From assembly GCF_000308295.2 (NCBI RefSeq), contig NZ_HG326652.1, forward strand, positions 1,676,109 through 1,740,108: a stretch of DNA of 64,000 bases. The letters are read 5' to 3'. Below are positions 44,862 through 55,220 of the stretch, piece by piece; position 1 is the stretch's first letter, and every line of letters starts with the position of its first letter. The notes below the pieces were generated by a model. It saw only the letters and a list, made by a program, of their open reading frames with translations. It was not told the DNA's origin and ran no database searches. Position numbers and translations under genes: made by a program. Source of the DNA: Afipia birgiae 34632 (GTDB lineage Bacteria > Pseudomonadota > Alphaproteobacteria > Rhizobiales > Xanthobacteraceae).

Positions 44862-46013
44862 TCAATTTCCAGCGATTGTCTTGAATTTTCCGCCAGATAC
44901 TTGAATGGTCTTGAGAGAATCTTTTCCGAATCCCTCGTGGTCGTCCTTCGTATAGCAGATGCGGCCATCGAGATACGGACTGTCCGACGTACACACGCTC
45001 TCAAGCGCATCACGAATCGAGTCACCCGTCACGGGGCCCTTGATCTTCTTCAACGCATCGAACAATGCGGTTGCCGCTGCCGTCGTCAGAAGTTCGCCGA
45101 AGCCCGCCGGGGTCTTTCCGTTCGAGCGCAACAGCGTATCGAGCGCCTTCAGCTTGGGCGACGGATCGTCCCAGTTTGCGATCGACACCATCATCACGCC
45201 ATTGGCGGCGTCGCCCGCTGCGTCGATGAAGGACCGCTGCACCAGCGCGCCTGCGGCAACGACTGGAGCGGAAAGACCGACCTGCTTGGCGGCACGCATG
45301 AACGATGCGCCCATCACCGGAGACGAAGTCCACAGCAGTACGGCATCCGGATTGGAATTGCGGATTTTGGCCGCCGCAGCCGTCAGATCGACCGTGTTCC
45401 CTGGAGCGCTGACCGACGAGACGATCTCGACATTCTTCTCGCCAGCAAGTTTTGTGGCGTAGGTCGAGGAATTCTTGCCGTAGGCATCCTCCTGATACAT
45501 GATCGCAACGCGCTTGTATCCGGCCTTGAAGATGCCGAGTTCCATCGCGCCAGCGACAAGCATCTCGTCATGCGTGCATGTGCGGAATATCCACGGGAAA
45601 TATCCACTCGTCTTGGATGTGACCGGGATCGCACCCACCGGCGCCAGAACCGGAACATGGGCCGCGGCGGCAATCGGCATCAAGGCAAGTGCGCTCGATC
45701 CGATCGTCGGCCCGACGATCGCCTGCACCTTTTCCTGCTGGATCAGCTTGGTGGCACCGCGCGCCGCCTCGGTCGGGTTGGTCTGCTCATCGTAGTAGAC
45801 CAGATCAATCTTCCGCGTTCCCGCTTCAGCGTTGTGCTTCTCGACGAGAAGTTTGAGAGCATCTCGCTCGGGAATTCCGAAAGCCGCCGCTGGTCCGTTC
45901 AAGCTCAGGATCACGCCGACCTTGACGGGATCGTCAGCCCGCGCCGGCGCCTGGAACATAGCCGCCGCCATCGTCGCAGCAATAGTTGTTTTCACTAGTG
46001 TCCTGAATTTCAT
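44862..46013 (-). CDS. Branched-chain-type ABC transporter substrate-binding protein
   Basis: A 383-residue periplasmic binding protein of the LivJ/amiC type (Peripla_BP_6). A signal peptide ends at PARADD. VKVGVILSLNGPAAAFGIPE and AIVGPTIGSSALALMPIAAA are typical. GGGAGGAG seven bases upstream fixes the ATG at 46013. The ligand need not be an amino acid; in Bradyrhizobium and Rhodopseudomonas such proteins often bind aromatic or fatty acids. It is last of the transporter genes, after livF. Confidence 0.88.
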   Translation of the reverse strand: MKFRTLVKTTIAATMAAAMFQAPARADDPVKVGVILSLNGPAAAFGIPERDALKLLVEKHNAEAGTRKIDLVYYDEQTNPTEAARGATKLIQQEKVQAIVGPTIGSSALALMPIAAAAHVPVLAPVGAIPVTSKTSGYFPWIFRTCTHDEMLVAGAMELGIFKAGYKRVAIMYQEDAYGKNSSTYATKLAGEKNVEIVSSVSAPGNTVDLTAAAAKIRNSNPDAVLLWTSSPVMGASFMRAAKQVGLSAPVVAAGALVQRSFIDAAGDAANGVMMVSIANWDDPSPKLKALDTLLRSNGKTPAGFGELLTTAAATALFDALKKIKGPVTGDSIRDALESVCTSDSPYLDGRICYTKDDHEGFGKDSLKTIQVSGGKFKTIAGN

Positions 46014-46039
46014 TCTGTAACTCCTCCCTTTCATGGTTC

Positions 46040-46771
46040 CTACTCGCTCAGGAATGCATCGAGCATGTCGCTTCTTTCGCTCAGATCTGCTCCATCGCCT
46101 TCCGCACGGCGCTCACCATGCGAAAGGACGAAATATCGGTCCGCGATTTGGGCAGCGAATGGCAGGTTCTGCTCTGCGACCAGAAGTGCGAGGCCCTCCT
46201 TCCTGAGCGCCTCGAACGCACGCTGCAGGTGATCGAACATCACCGGCGCGAGTCCCTGAGACGGTTCATCTAGAAGGAGAATTGAAGGTTCGCGACCAAG
46301 CGCCATGGCGATCGCAAGCATCTGCTGTTCGCCTCCACTGAGCGAACCGGCGGATGCTGCACGGCGCTCATGCAGAATCGGAAACAGATCGAACAGATGT
46401 TGACGCACGCTCGGGCGGCGGTCGCGCTTCGACAGGCGCAAACCGATCTCGATATTTTCCTCAACGCTCATCTGCGCGAACACATTCCCGCGCCGCTCGG
46501 GAACAAAGGCAAGACCGGTCGCCGCCCGCACCGGTGCCGGCAAATGACCGATTTGACGACCACTCAGCGTCACCTCGCCGCGGGACCGCACGCTTCCCGC
46601 GAGCGCGCCGAGAAGGCTGCTCTTGCCCGCACCATTTGCGCCGAGCACAACACACAGCTCGCCCGATGATACGGTGACATTGACGCTAAACACGACCTCA
46701 ATGCTTCCATGAAAGGCATGGATCGACTTCGCGACCAGGGTTTCGCCCGAAGCGCGCACCGATTCAGCCAT
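46040..46771 (-). CDS. ABC transporter ATP-binding protein, LivF type
   Basis: A 243-residue ATPase: Walker A GANGAGKSSLLGALAG, signature GSLSGGEQQMLAIAMALG, Walker B ILLLDEPSQGLAP. The PERRGNVFAQMSVEENIEIG segment is typical of LivF. The start overlaps the livG stop by eight bases. It powers the transporter together with the LivG-type subunit. Confidence 0.88.
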   Translation of the reverse strand: MAESVRASGETLVAKSIHAFHGSIEVVFSVNVTVSSGELCVVLGANGAGKSSLLGALAGSVRSRGEVTLSGRQIGHLPAPVRAATGLAFVPERRGNVFAQMSVEENIEIGLRLSKRDRRPSVRQHLFDLFPILHERRAASAGSLSGGEQQMLAIAMALGREPSILLLDEPSQGLAPVMFDHLQRAFEALRKEGLALLVAEQNLPFAAQIADRYFVLSHGERRAEGDGADLSERSDMLDAFLSE

Positions 46772-47549
46772 CTGCCGTCTCTCGATGCTTGGCATGCGAC
46801 GTTCCAAGATAGGCATCGACAAATGCCTGACTCTCCAGAAGATCCTGCGCTTGGCCTTCCAGCAGGATCGAACCCCGATCGAGCACGATGATGTTGTCCG
46901 AAAGGGCGCGGACCATCGCAAAATTATGCTCGACGAGAAGAATTCCGACGCCAGACTTGGCGACGCGGCGAATTTCCTCGCTCAGCAGATGTTGTTCGTC
47001 CCTGCTGAGGCCTGCAGCCGGTTCGTCCAGCAACAGATACTTCGGCTCGTTGGCGATCGCGCGTGCCACTTCCACAAGCCGGACCTGTCCCATCGGCAGT
47101 TCGCCAAGGGCCATATGCCTTAGAGACGACAGACGGAAGTCCGCGAGCACTTTTTCCCCACGCTCCCGGAATGTGTCTTCTTCTTTTTCGGCGGTTGGCA
47201 GCCGCAGCAGCGTCGACAAAAATCCGGCGCGCACCTGCGGATAGAATCCGCACAGGACGGCCTCTTCGACTCTCACATGCGGATCGAAGCGTGGAGTCTG
47301 GAATGTGCGCGCGATTCCGGCTGAGATGCGCCGGTGCGTGGGAACGCCCTCCAGATTCCATCCATCAACGGAGACGGAGCCGGATACGGGAATGACCATG
47401 CCGGTAATAGTGTTGAACAGCGTGCTCTTGCCCGAACCGTTGGGTCCGATCACCGTCACGATGCGACCCGGCTCGATGGTGGCGGAAACGCCGTTCAGCG
47501 CGACGACGCCGCCAAAACGCACGCTGGCATTCGATACTTCAATTGTCAT
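46764..47549 (-). CDS. ABC transporter ATP-binding protein, LivG type
   Basis: A 261-residue ATPase with Walker A GPNGSGKSTLFNTITG, the GIARTFQTPRFDPHVRVEEA segment typical of LivG, a signature region reading LGELPMGQVRLVEVARAIAN and Walker B LLLDEPAAGLSRDE. In the signature motif the usual LSxG is LPMG, a mild departure. The start overlaps the livM gene by 11 bases. It pairs with the LivF-type ATPase. Confidence 0.88.
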   Translation of the reverse strand: MTIEVSNASVRFGGVVALNGVSATIEPGRIVTVIGPNGSGKSTLFNTITGMVIPVSGSVSVDGWNLEGVPTHRRISAGIARTFQTPRFDPHVRVEEAVLCGFYPQVRAGFLSTLLRLPTAEKEEDTFRERGEKVLADFRLSSLRHMALGELPMGQVRLVEVARAIANEPKYLLLDEPAAGLSRDEQHLLSEEIRRVAKSGVGILLVEHNFAMVRALSDNIIVLDRGSILLEGQAQDLLESQAFVDAYLGTSHAKHRETADG

Positions 47550-48480
47550 TGCGGCCTCGCTTCAGGCTGGGTAACCGCAAACCGAGCAGGCCGCTGGGCG
47601 CGAGAACGAGCGTCAGAACGAGCGCCGCGCCGAAAAACATTCCCTGGGTTTCCGCAGCCGGCAGATACAACGTCACAAGGAGAAGAATCGTCGCGCCTAC
47701 GATGGGGCCAAGGAAAGCCTGCGCACCGCCGACAACCGCCATCAGCAGCGCCTGAATGGAAACATGCGTGGCGAGAGAGTCCGGACCAATGAACGTCAGG
47801 TGATGCGCGTAAAGCCAACCTGCTATGCCCGCCAGCGCCGCCGACAGGGAGAACATCAGCGCAAGCACATGCGGAACATTCGCGCCATCGGCCGAAGCCC
47901 GCAGTTGATCGTGACGAGCGGTCCGAACAGCTCGCCCCGTCGCCGAATCCATCAGATTGACATACAAGGCCATCACGACCAGCACAGCGCCCCACGCGAG
48001 GAAGTGCATGCTCTGCGCATCAGGCGCGAGCGACAACCGGGGAATGCCGGACAATCCGATATAGCCGCCGGTGAAATCACCACCCTCGCGAACGCCCAGT
48101 TCGATCAGACTGCTGATGAGAAGCGTGGCGATCGATAGCGGCAAGGGCGACAGCCGCACCAACGATCGCGCGATGAGATAAGCAAGCAGAACCGGAACAA
48201 CGATCGCTGTGATCAGGCCAAGCCACGGCGACAACCCGAAACGCGTGGTCAGGATTCCCGTTCCAAACGCACCGAGGGAAGCAAAAGCCGCCGTCGCCAT
48301 GGAGAGAATACCGGCCTGTCCGTAGGCCAGACCGACCGACAGCGCCATCAACGAAAAAATCGCGATCAGGATCGAGTTGTCGAGCCAGAACGGACGGCTG
48401 ATGACGACGAATGAAACCGGTACGAGGATAGTAGCGAGAACAAGTGTCGATCGTTGACGGCGAAGCAATGATCCGATCAT
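47539..48480 (-). CDS. ABC transporter permease, LivM type
   Basis: A 313-residue inner-membrane permease with about eight hydrophobic helices and LivM features, including LSVGLAYGQAGILSMATAAF, GLSGIPRLSL and the coupling segment ATGRAVRTARHDQLRASADG. Its start overlaps the livH stop by four bases. It forms the channel with the LivH-type subunit. Confidence 0.88.
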   Translation of the reverse strand: MIGSLLRRQRSTLVLATILVPVSFVVISRPFWLDNSILIAIFSLMALSVGLAYGQAGILSMATAAFASLGAFGTGILTTRFGLSPWLGLITAIVVPVLLAYLIARSLVRLSPLPLSIATLLISSLIELGVREGGDFTGGYIGLSGIPRLSLAPDAQSMHFLAWGAVLVVMALYVNLMDSATGRAVRTARHDQLRASADGANVPHVLALMFSLSAALAGIAGWLYAHHLTFIGPDSLATHVSIQALLMAVVGGAQAFLGPIVGATILLLVTLYLPAAETQGMFFGAALVLTLVLAPSGLLGLRLPSLKRGRNDN

Positions 48481-49334
48481 GCGCGGCCTCCAGCCGGATG
48501 ACCGACATTGGCTCTACCAAGAGTCAGAACAACCAGAATGAAAATAAGTGGTGCCGCCGTGCCGAGGCCGGAGGGAAGATAGCCGGTGCAGAGCGCTTCC
48601 ACCGCGCCGATGGCGACACCGCCGAGAAAGCCGCGCAGCGGACTATGCATTCCAAGGATCGTGGCGGCGCCAAAGCCTGTGATCGTCAGGCTGAGGCCCG
48701 CGCTGTAGCTTGTGCCGGTTGAATAGAGGATCAGAACTCCGGCGATACCAGCGAGCAATCCGCCAATCATGTAGGTTGCTACGGCAACCCGACGGAAACG
48801 GATTCCCGCAAGCTCCGCCGCTGCGGGATTAGCCGCACAAGCGCGCATATCCCGGCCATATGGCGTATAGTTCAGCCAGATGAAAAGCACTGAAAGAAGC
48901 ACAATCGCAATCGCCACATTGATCGCCGCCTGCGGGCTGACATGGATGAACCCGAGTTTCCAGAACGACTGGAATGGCTGGCGGATCATCGGATTCTGGC
49001 CATACATGGTGAGAACCAGCGATTCCAGAAATGTCGACAAGCCGAATGTCATCAGAACAATGGTCAGCGGATCCTTGCGGCGCGCAGCGCCCGCGTGTTG
49101 CGCAAGAAGCGCAATGACAAACGACGCGGCGACCGTCGAAAGCAGGCCGAGCGTGATACCCAGAACCGGCTCGAACATCGCCGCCATCGCCGCCGCGAGA
49201 ACGGCGTATGCCCCGACGGAAAGATCGACAGTGTCCGTGGTGATGAAAAGCAGGCTGATCGGAAACGCCAGGAGACCATAGGTGGCCCCGAGAAGCGCGC
49301 CGCGCATCAGAAATTCGAGAATCTCCGCTATCAT
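48477..49334 (-). CDS. ABC transporter permease, LivH type
   Basis: A 285-residue inner-membrane permease. MRGALLGATYGLLAFPISLL and VDLSVGAYAVLAAAMAAMF are the LivH N-terminal signature; GRDMRACAANPAAAELAGIR is the cytoplasmic coupling loop. The ATG at 49334 overlaps the stop of the large oxidoreductase gene by four bases, so enzyme and transporter are translationally coupled. A longer frame upstream is only the shadow of that gene. Confidence 0.88.
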   Translation of the reverse strand: MIAEILEFLMRGALLGATYGLLAFPISLLFITTDTVDLSVGAYAVLAAAMAAMFEPVLGITLGLLSTVAASFVIALLAQHAGAARRKDPLTIVLMTFGLSTFLESLVLTMYGQNPMIRQPFQSFWKLGFIHVSPQAAINVAIAIVLLSVLFIWLNYTPYGRDMRACAANPAAAELAGIRFRRVAVATYMIGGLLAGIAGVLILYSTGTSYSAGLSLTITGFGAATILGMHSPLRGFLGGVAIGAVEALCTGYLPSGLGTAAPLIFILVVLTLGRANVGHPAGGRA

Positions 49335-52300
49335 GCCGCCCCCACAAGCTGCAACTGACGCCCCGCCGCAAAACGCTCCCACAACTCTGCACGCCTTGTT
49401 TCTGTCGCCTTTGCCGTACGCTCCCGCACATGGCCATATCCGCGCAGATGTTCCGGCAGAGATGCGATCTCGATCGCGGCGGCGTGCTTCTCCTCGCTGA
49501 GACCGTTGAGCAACCGCTCGATATCGGCCTCGTACTGCGCGATTTCCTTCAGCGCGAGGCGGCGCTCGTCGGAGCGCGCAAAGGGATCGAGAACGCTGCC
49601 ACGAAGGAAACGCAGGCTGGAAAGAACGCGAAACACCGGCAGGACCCATGCACCGATCTCGGTCTTGGCCGGCACACCCGTGGTCTCATCTCGACGCTCG
49701 AATGGCCCTGCGCCCAGATGAAAACGCAGCCGGAAATCGCCGTCGAACGTTTCCTCTAGTCCGCGCCGGAAGGCTGGCGCGGAGTAAAGCCGCGCCACCT
49801 CGAACTCATCCTTGTAGGCAAGGAGCTTGTAATAATAGCGCGCCACAGCCATCGACAGATCGTCGCCCAGTCCAAGCCGCCGCTCTCCTTCGACTACACG
49901 CATGACAAGGTTGCGATAGCGATCGGCATATGCAGCGTTCTGATAGCCGGTCAGATCGGCGCAACGTCGCTTCAGTATGTCCTCCAGCGCATCCCGTCGT
50001 GGCGCGACCATCGCATCGCTTGCATCGACATGCGGCGCGGTCGGCAATTTCGACATGTCGTGCGCGGCAAGCCGTCCCCATGCAAAGCTTGCCATGTTGA
50101 GTTTCACGGCTGCCCCATTGAGCTGGATCGCCTGTTCGATGGATGCACGCGAAATCGGAATCCATCCGCTCTGCCAAGCGTAACCCAGAAGCAGCATGTT
50201 GGCTCCAATCGGATCGCCAACCAGCACGCGCGCAAGATCGGCAGCGCGAATGGCGCGCGCTTCGTGTGACACTGCGGCGACCCGATCGACCAGCGCATCG
50301 CCATCGACATGCCAGTCCGGATTGTCGGTGAAATCACGCGTCGGACTCACCTCGGCGCCAAGAATCGCGCGCGTGCGCGTCGGCTCCATCTTCTCGATGG
50401 CCTCCTGCGACGCGGCAACGATCAGATCGCAACCGATGACGATATCCGCCTCGCCCTCCGCCAGACGATAGCTGTGCAACTGGGCCCTTTCGCGCGCGAG
50501 CCGGATATGTGACATCACCGCCCCGTACTTCTGGGCGAGACCCGTGAGATCGAGCGTTGCGGCATGGATGCCATCGAGATGACCCGCCATGCCGATGATG
50601 GCGCCAAGCGTGATCACGCCCGTGCCGCCAATGCCGGTCACCAGCATTCCGATCGCACGCTCAAGCGGCGGCAATTGCGGCTCCGGCAGCGAGCTTGTGT
50701 CCGGAATCACCAGATCCTTGACTGCGGGCTTGCGAACCTTGCCCCCGACAACCGTCACGAAGCTCGGACAGAAGCCTTTCACGCATGACAGATCGGTGTT
50801 GCAGGACGCCTGATTGATGCGTCGCTTGCGGCCGTATTCCGTCTCCAGCGGCTCGATGGACAGGCAGTTGGACTTGTCGCCACAATCGCCGCAGCCTTCG
50901 CAAACAGCCGGGTTGATGAAACTACGCTTCTCGGATTCCGCGAACTTTCCGCGCTTGCGCAGACGGCGACGTTCAGTGGCGCACATCTGATCATAGATCA
51001 GCACGGTCACGCCGCTCTTCTCGCGTAGTTCGCGCTGCACGGCGTCGAGCCGGTCGCGATGGTGAACGAGAATACCTCCGGGAAGCGCCTGAGCGGAATA
51101 CTTTTCCGGATCGTCAGTCACGATCGATATCTGCGCCACGCCTTCAGCCAGCAGTTCGGTCGCGATCTGACGCGGCGTCAGTTCGCCCTCGATCGGCTGG
51201 CCGCCGGTCATCGACACGAAGCCGTTCAGCAGCAGCTTGTAGGTGATGGTTACTTTCGCGGCGATAGCCTGCCTGATCGCCAGGAACCCGGAATGATAGT
51301 AGGTGCCATCGCCGATATTGGCGAACATGTGTGGCGTGTCAGTGAAAGGCGACATGCCCATCCACATCGCGCCTTCAGCACCCATATGTGCAATCGGTCC
51401 GGTGAGCATGGGATTGCGGAGCAGCGCAATCGAATGACAGCCGATGCCCGCGAGCGCGAGGCTACCATCAGGCAGCCTCGTGGACGTGCTGTGCGGGCAT
51501 CCGGAACAGAAGGTCGGCGCGCGCTCGACGACAGAATTCGCGATCAGTCTAGAGAAATGAGACGACTTCGGCTCAAGGCCAAGAATCTTCCGAAGCCGTG
51601 CTGCGATGTCGTCCGGGCTCAGTTCGCCCACCATTGAAAAGGCTTCCGCACCGCGCGAAGGCGACCAGACGTTGTCGCCTTCGAACTTCCCGATGATCTT
51701 CGGCCGCGTCGCATCGTCAAACAGGATCGTCTTGATCTGGTCTTCCAGCAGCGGGCGCTTTTCTTCGATGACAAGAATGGTCTGCAGCCCGCGTGCGAAG
51801 GTGCGCACGATCTCCGGATCGAGGGGCCACACCATGCCGATCTTGAGCACGCGGATGTTGCCGACCGGATAACCGTCCGCCGCAAGGCGCTCCAGCGCCA
51901 GCCGCGTATCACCATAGGACTTTCCCGCCGAGACGATGCCGATGGTGGCATTCGGCGCAGCCACACGAATATCATTTAGATGATTAAGGCGCGCATAATC
52001 AAGTGCAGCCGGAAGCCGAAGGCCATAGAGCGCCTCCTCCTGGGACTTCGGCATGGCAATGCGCTTGATATGCGCATCGGCCGAGACAGGCGCTGGGAGA
52101 ACAATGCGCGGACTGTCCGGCCCAACAGTGACGGAACTCGTACCTTCCACCACATCGGTCACGAGCTTCATCGAAACCCAGCAACCCGCATAGCGGCTCA
52201 TCGCAATGCCATGCAGGCCGTAATCGAGAATCTCCTGCACATTCGACGGATAGATAACCGGGATACCTGCGGCGATCAGCGCGTAATCGGATTGATGCGC

Positions 52301-52792
52301 TTGCGTGGACGATTTTGCGCCGTGATCGTCGCCGGCCAGTGCGAGCACGCCGCCGAGCGGCGCCGTTCCCGCGGCGTTGGCGTGTTTCAGTGCATCACCG
52401 CTGCGATCCACGCCGGGGCCCTTGCCGTACCAGATTCCGAATACGCCGCTGACACGTGCGCCGGGAAAGTTGGCGGTTTGCTGTGTACCCCACACCGCTG
52501 TCGCGGCAAGGTCCTCGTTAATGGCGGGCTGAAAGCGGATGTTCGATTTTTTGAGTAGATCGCCAACCTGCCAGAGTTCCATATCGAGTCTGCCGAGCGG
52601 CGAGCCGCGATAGCCCGAAATAAAGCCAGCCGTATTCAGTCCTGCGAGCGCGTCACGCGACTGCTGCTGCAATGGCAAACGGACCAGCGCCTGATTTCCC
52701 GACAGGAAAACCTCGCCTACCTCCTGCACATATTTGTCAGCCAGCGTGATCTCGGGGCGGGCTGGCGCTGGGCTGGCATTTGCCGTTGTCAT
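49331..52792 (-). CDS. Fused indolepyruvate ferredoxin oxidoreductase-type enzyme
   Basis: A 1153-residue single-chain 2-oxoacid:ferredoxin oxidoreductase. It oxidatively decarboxylates a 2-oxo acid (indolepyruvate, phenylpyruvate or similar) to acyl-CoA and reduces ferredoxin. The N-terminal pyrimidine-binding part contains GFISGYRGSPLGRLDMELW; the TPP site is GDGTYYHSGFLAIRQA near residue 480 with LLLNGFVSMTGGQ. A cysteine-rich cluster region (CEGCGDCGDKSNC, later CVKGFCPSF) lies near 635-690. The gamma domain follows from about 725 (GIGGTGVITLGAIIGMAG). No separate ferredoxin gene is adjacent. It is coupled to the transporter downstream. Confidence 0.88.
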   Translation of the reverse strand: MTTANASPAPARPEITLADKYVQEVGEVFLSGNQALVRLPLQQQSRDALAGLNTAGFISGYRGSPLGRLDMELWQVGDLLKKSNIRFQPAINEDLAATAVWGTQQTANFPGARVSGVFGIWYGKGPGVDRSGDALKHANAAGTAPLGGVLALAGDDHGAKSSTQAHQSDYALIAAGIPVIYPSNVQEILDYGLHGIAMSRYAGCWVSMKLVTDVVEGTSSVTVGPDSPRIVLPAPVSADAHIKRIAMPKSQEEALYGLRLPAALDYARLNHLNDIRVAAPNATIGIVSAGKSYGDTRLALERLAADGYPVGNIRVLKIGMVWPLDPEIVRTFARGLQTILVIEEKRPLLEDQIKTILFDDATRPKIIGKFEGDNVWSPSRGAEAFSMVGELSPDDIAARLRKILGLEPKSSHFSRLIANSVVERAPTFCSGCPHSTSTRLPDGSLALAGIGCHSIALLRNPMLTGPIAHMGAEGAMWMGMSPFTDTPHMFANIGDGTYYHSGFLAIRQAIAAKVTITYKLLLNGFVSMTGGQPIEGELTPRQIATELLAEGVAQISIVTDDPEKYSAQALPGGILVHHRDRLDAVQRELREKSGVTVLIYDQMCATERRRLRKRGKFAESEKRSFINPAVCEGCGDCGDKSNCLSIEPLETEYGRKRRINQASCNTDLSCVKGFCPSFVTVVGGKVRKPAVKDLVIPDTSSLPEPQLPPLERAIGMLVTGIGGTGVITLGAIIGMAGHLDGIHAATLDLTGLAQKYGAVMSHIRLARERAQLHSYRLAEGEADIVIGCDLIVAASQEAIEKMEPTRTRAILGAEVSPTRDFTDNPDWHVDGDALVDRVAAVSHEARAIRAADLARVLVGDPIGANMLLLGYAWQSGWIPISRASIEQAIQLNGAAVKLNMASFAWGRLAAHDMSKLPTAPHVDASDAMVAPRRDALEDILKRRCADLTGYQNAAYADRYRNLVMRVVEGERRLGLGDDLSMAVARYYYKLLAYKDEFEVARLYSAPAFRRGLEETFDGDFRLRFHLGAGPFERRDETTGVPAKTEIGAWVLPVFRVLSSLRFLRGSVLDPFARSDERRLALKEIAQYEADIERLLNGLSEEKHAAAIEIASLPEHLRGYGHVRERTAKATETRRAELWERFAAGRQLQLVGAA

Positions 52793-52861
52793 GACGCGAA
52801 CGTTCCAAACAGGGTTGGCGGAAGAAGCGGCCGCGCGATTTCACGCGGGCCGGCACATCAG

Positions 52862-54037
52862 TCAGATCGGCAGACCAGATGCCTTTTCGATCCGAGCCTC
52901 ATCGAAGCCGTGCTCGGCGAGAACAGTGCGTGTCTGCGCGCCAAGCTTGCCCGGCGCGCGGACCGCGGGGCGCTGCGAGCGCGAGAACTTCAGCGGCTGA
53001 TCGACCAGTTTCATGTCCGGCTGCCCTTCAACGGGAACCGTGACGATCAGGCGATTGTTCTCGACCTGCGGCAGCGCCAGCGTCTGCTCGAACGAGAGCA
53101 CCGGCGCTGCGAGAATGCCGACCTTCTGGAGGCGCGCGACGATGTCGGCAGCCTTGAACTTGCGAAACTCCGGCGTCAGCCGCTCGACAATCTTGTCGCG
53201 GATATCGATCTGATCGTTCGCCAACGGCACATTCAGTTCAGCGCTCAGATCCGGAACGCTGAGCGCTTGGCAGACCAGTTGAAGCGGATTGTCGCGGAAG
53301 AAACCAAGCACCGTGATCCATCCGTCGGATGTCTCGACCGGGAAGTTTGGCGCCCGGTCAAACCAGCGCGTCTCATAGCCGTAGTTCAGGATCGACGCCG
53401 CCTCAAGGCTCTGCATGGCAACGGCCGCGTCGAACAGCGACGACGTGACCTTCTGGCCGACGCCAGACTTTCCGCGCTCGATCAGCGCCAGCAGAATCCC
53501 CTGCACCAGCAGCAGGCCTGACGCGTAGTCCGTAAGTGGGACATTCAAATAGCTTGGTACACCACTCGCGCGTGCGTTCTTCATCGCGATGCCGGAGATC
53601 GACTGGATCACGAGATCCTGTCCCGCCATCTCGGCAAGCGGACCGGTCTCGCCAAAACCGCTCGCCGCCGCATAGATCAGACGGGGATTGATCTCCGAAA
53701 GCTCCTCATACCCGAAACCCAGCCGTTCCATGACGCCCGGCCGGTAGTTGTGCAGCACGACGTCCGCCGTCTTGAGAAGCTCCAGCAGCGCTGCCCGTCC
53801 CTCATCATTTTTCAAATCGAGACAGACACATTCCTTGTTGCGATTCACTGCGGCGTAGTAACCGCTCATCAGGTTGTTTTCCGCCGCGTAGAAATCGCCA
53901 AGCCGCATCGGATCGCCAACCGGCGGCCGCTCAACCTTAATGACGCGCGCGCCATAGTCCGCGAGCGTCTGGCCAGCCAGCGGTCCCTGATAGACCTCGC
54001 AAAGCTCAATGACCTTGATGCCTTCCAGAATCGACAT
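52862..54037 (-). CDS. Class III CoA-transferase (CaiB/BaiF family)
   Basis: A 391-residue protein of the CaiB/BaiF family, which moves CoA between carboxylic acids. Landmarks are VIELCEVYQGPLAGQTLADY near the N terminus, the CLDLKNDEGRAALLELLKTA segment, and the likely catalytic Asp in VPLTDYASGLLLVQ. It presumably activates the imported acid. It lies nine bases downstream of the acyl-CoA dehydrogenase gene and 69 bases before the oxidoreductase gene. Confidence 0.88.
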   Translation of the reverse strand: MSILEGIKVIELCEVYQGPLAGQTLADYGARVIKVERPPVGDPMRLGDFYAAENNLMSGYYAAVNRNKECVCLDLKNDEGRAALLELLKTADVVLHNYRPGVMERLGFGYEELSEINPRLIYAAASGFGETGPLAEMAGQDLVIQSISGIAMKNARASGVPSYLNVPLTDYASGLLLVQGILLALIERGKSGVGQKVTSSLFDAAVAMQSLEAASILNYGYETRWFDRAPNFPVETSDGWITVLGFFRDNPLQLVCQALSVPDLSAELNVPLANDQIDIRDKIVERLTPEFRKFKAADIVARLQKVGILAAPVLSFEQTLALPQVENNRLIVTVPVEGQPDMKLVDQPLKFSRSQRPAVRAPGKLGAQTRTVLAEHGFDEARIEKASGLPI

Positions 54038-54046
54038 GACGTTTCC

Positions 54047-55174
54047 TCAGACTGCTTCGTAGATTTCCTTGGCGATCATCATCCGCTGGATCTGGTTCGT
54101 GCCTTCCCAGATCTGCGTGACTTTTGCGTCGCGCATCATGCGTTCCACCGCATAGTCTTCCAGATAGCCGTAGCCGCCATGAAGCTGGACCGCGTCGGTC
54201 GTCACAGCCATGGCCGTGTCGGAGCAAAGCACCTTGGCGATCGATGCGTGGAGCTTCACTTCGGGATCGCCCGCGATGAACAGTTCACAAGCATGACGCA
54301 GCACGGAGCGGGACGATTCCACCTTGATCGCCATCTCCGCCGCCATGGCGCGGATCATCTGAAATTTCGAAATCGACTGGCCGAACTGCTCGCGCTCTGT
54401 CGTGTAGCGAAGCGCGGCATCGAGCGCACCCGCGGCAATCCCGAGGGCATGCGCCGACATCTGGAGCCGTGATTTCAGCAGCGCTTCCGTGATGTAGCGC
54501 GCGCCCTGCTCCGGATCGCCAAGCAGGCGCGATTCCGGCAGAGCAACATTGTCCATGATGACATCGGAGGTCGGGCTTCCCCGCATGCCCATCTTGCGCT
54601 CAGGCGCTCCGAACGAAACCCCGGGATCAGCCTTGTTGACGAGGAAAAGACCGAAACGCTTCTCGGTCGTCCGCGCAAATACGAGGTACCAATCAGCCCA
54701 GCCGCCGTTGGTGATGAAACGCTTGGTGCCGTTCAGAACCCAGCCATCGCCGGACTGGACCGCCTTCGTCGATGCGGCCATCAGATCCGAACCGCCTTTC
54801 GGTTCGGTGAGCCCCCACGCGCATCGCGCCTTTCCGCTGGTGATCTGCGGGATAACTTCGTTCTGCTGGGCTTCCGTACCGAAGGCAACAACTGCCATCA
54901 GAATCCAGCTGCTCGAAATCGCAAGCGCCGTCGAAGCACAGACGCGGGACAGTTCTTCCATCGCCACGCACTGCGCATAGATATCGCCCTCCCCACCTCC
55001 AAGATGCTGCGGATATGGCAGGCTCGGCAGACCGAGGCTGAGGCTCGCGGCAAACGATTCGACCGGAGGCATCTGTTCGCGGTCGAGCATCGCCGCACGC
55101 GGAGCGAGTTCATCATTCGCAAAGCGCCTGACAGAGGTGCGGAAATCCCGGTATTCAGCTTCGAGATGGGACAT
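54047..55174 (-). CDS. Acyl-CoA dehydrogenase
   Basis: A 375-residue FAD enzyme that forms the 2,3-double bond in acyl-CoA. CAWGLTEPKGGSDLMA and KRFITNGGWADWYLVFAR are the family signatures and AVQLHGGYGYLEDYAVERMM leads to the catalytic glutamate in IWEGTNQIQRMM, the position used by short- and branched-chain enzymes. The ATG at 55174 starts the conserved domain. A partner electron-transfer flavoprotein is not encoded in the operon. Its companion genes suggest an alpha-methyl or aryl-substituted acyl-CoA. Confidence 0.9.
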   Translation of the reverse strand: MSHLEAEYRDFRTSVRRFANDELAPRAAMLDREQMPPVESFAASLSLGLPSLPYPQHLGGGEGDIYAQCVAMEELSRVCASTALAISSSWILMAVVAFGTEAQQNEVIPQITSGKARCAWGLTEPKGGSDLMAASTKAVQSGDGWVLNGTKRFITNGGWADWYLVFARTTEKRFGLFLVNKADPGVSFGAPERKMGMRGSPTSDVIMDNVALPESRLLGDPEQGARYITEALLKSRLQMSAHALGIAAGALDAALRYTTEREQFGQSISKFQMIRAMAAEMAIKVESSRSVLRHACELFIAGDPEVKLHASIAKVLCSDTAMAVTTDAVQLHGGYGYLEDYAVERMMRDAKVTQIWEGTNQIQRMMIAKEIYEAV

Positions 55175-55220
55175 AATGGATGTCTTTCGATTATGATGGA
55201 CCTGTTGTTCTGTCTTGGGT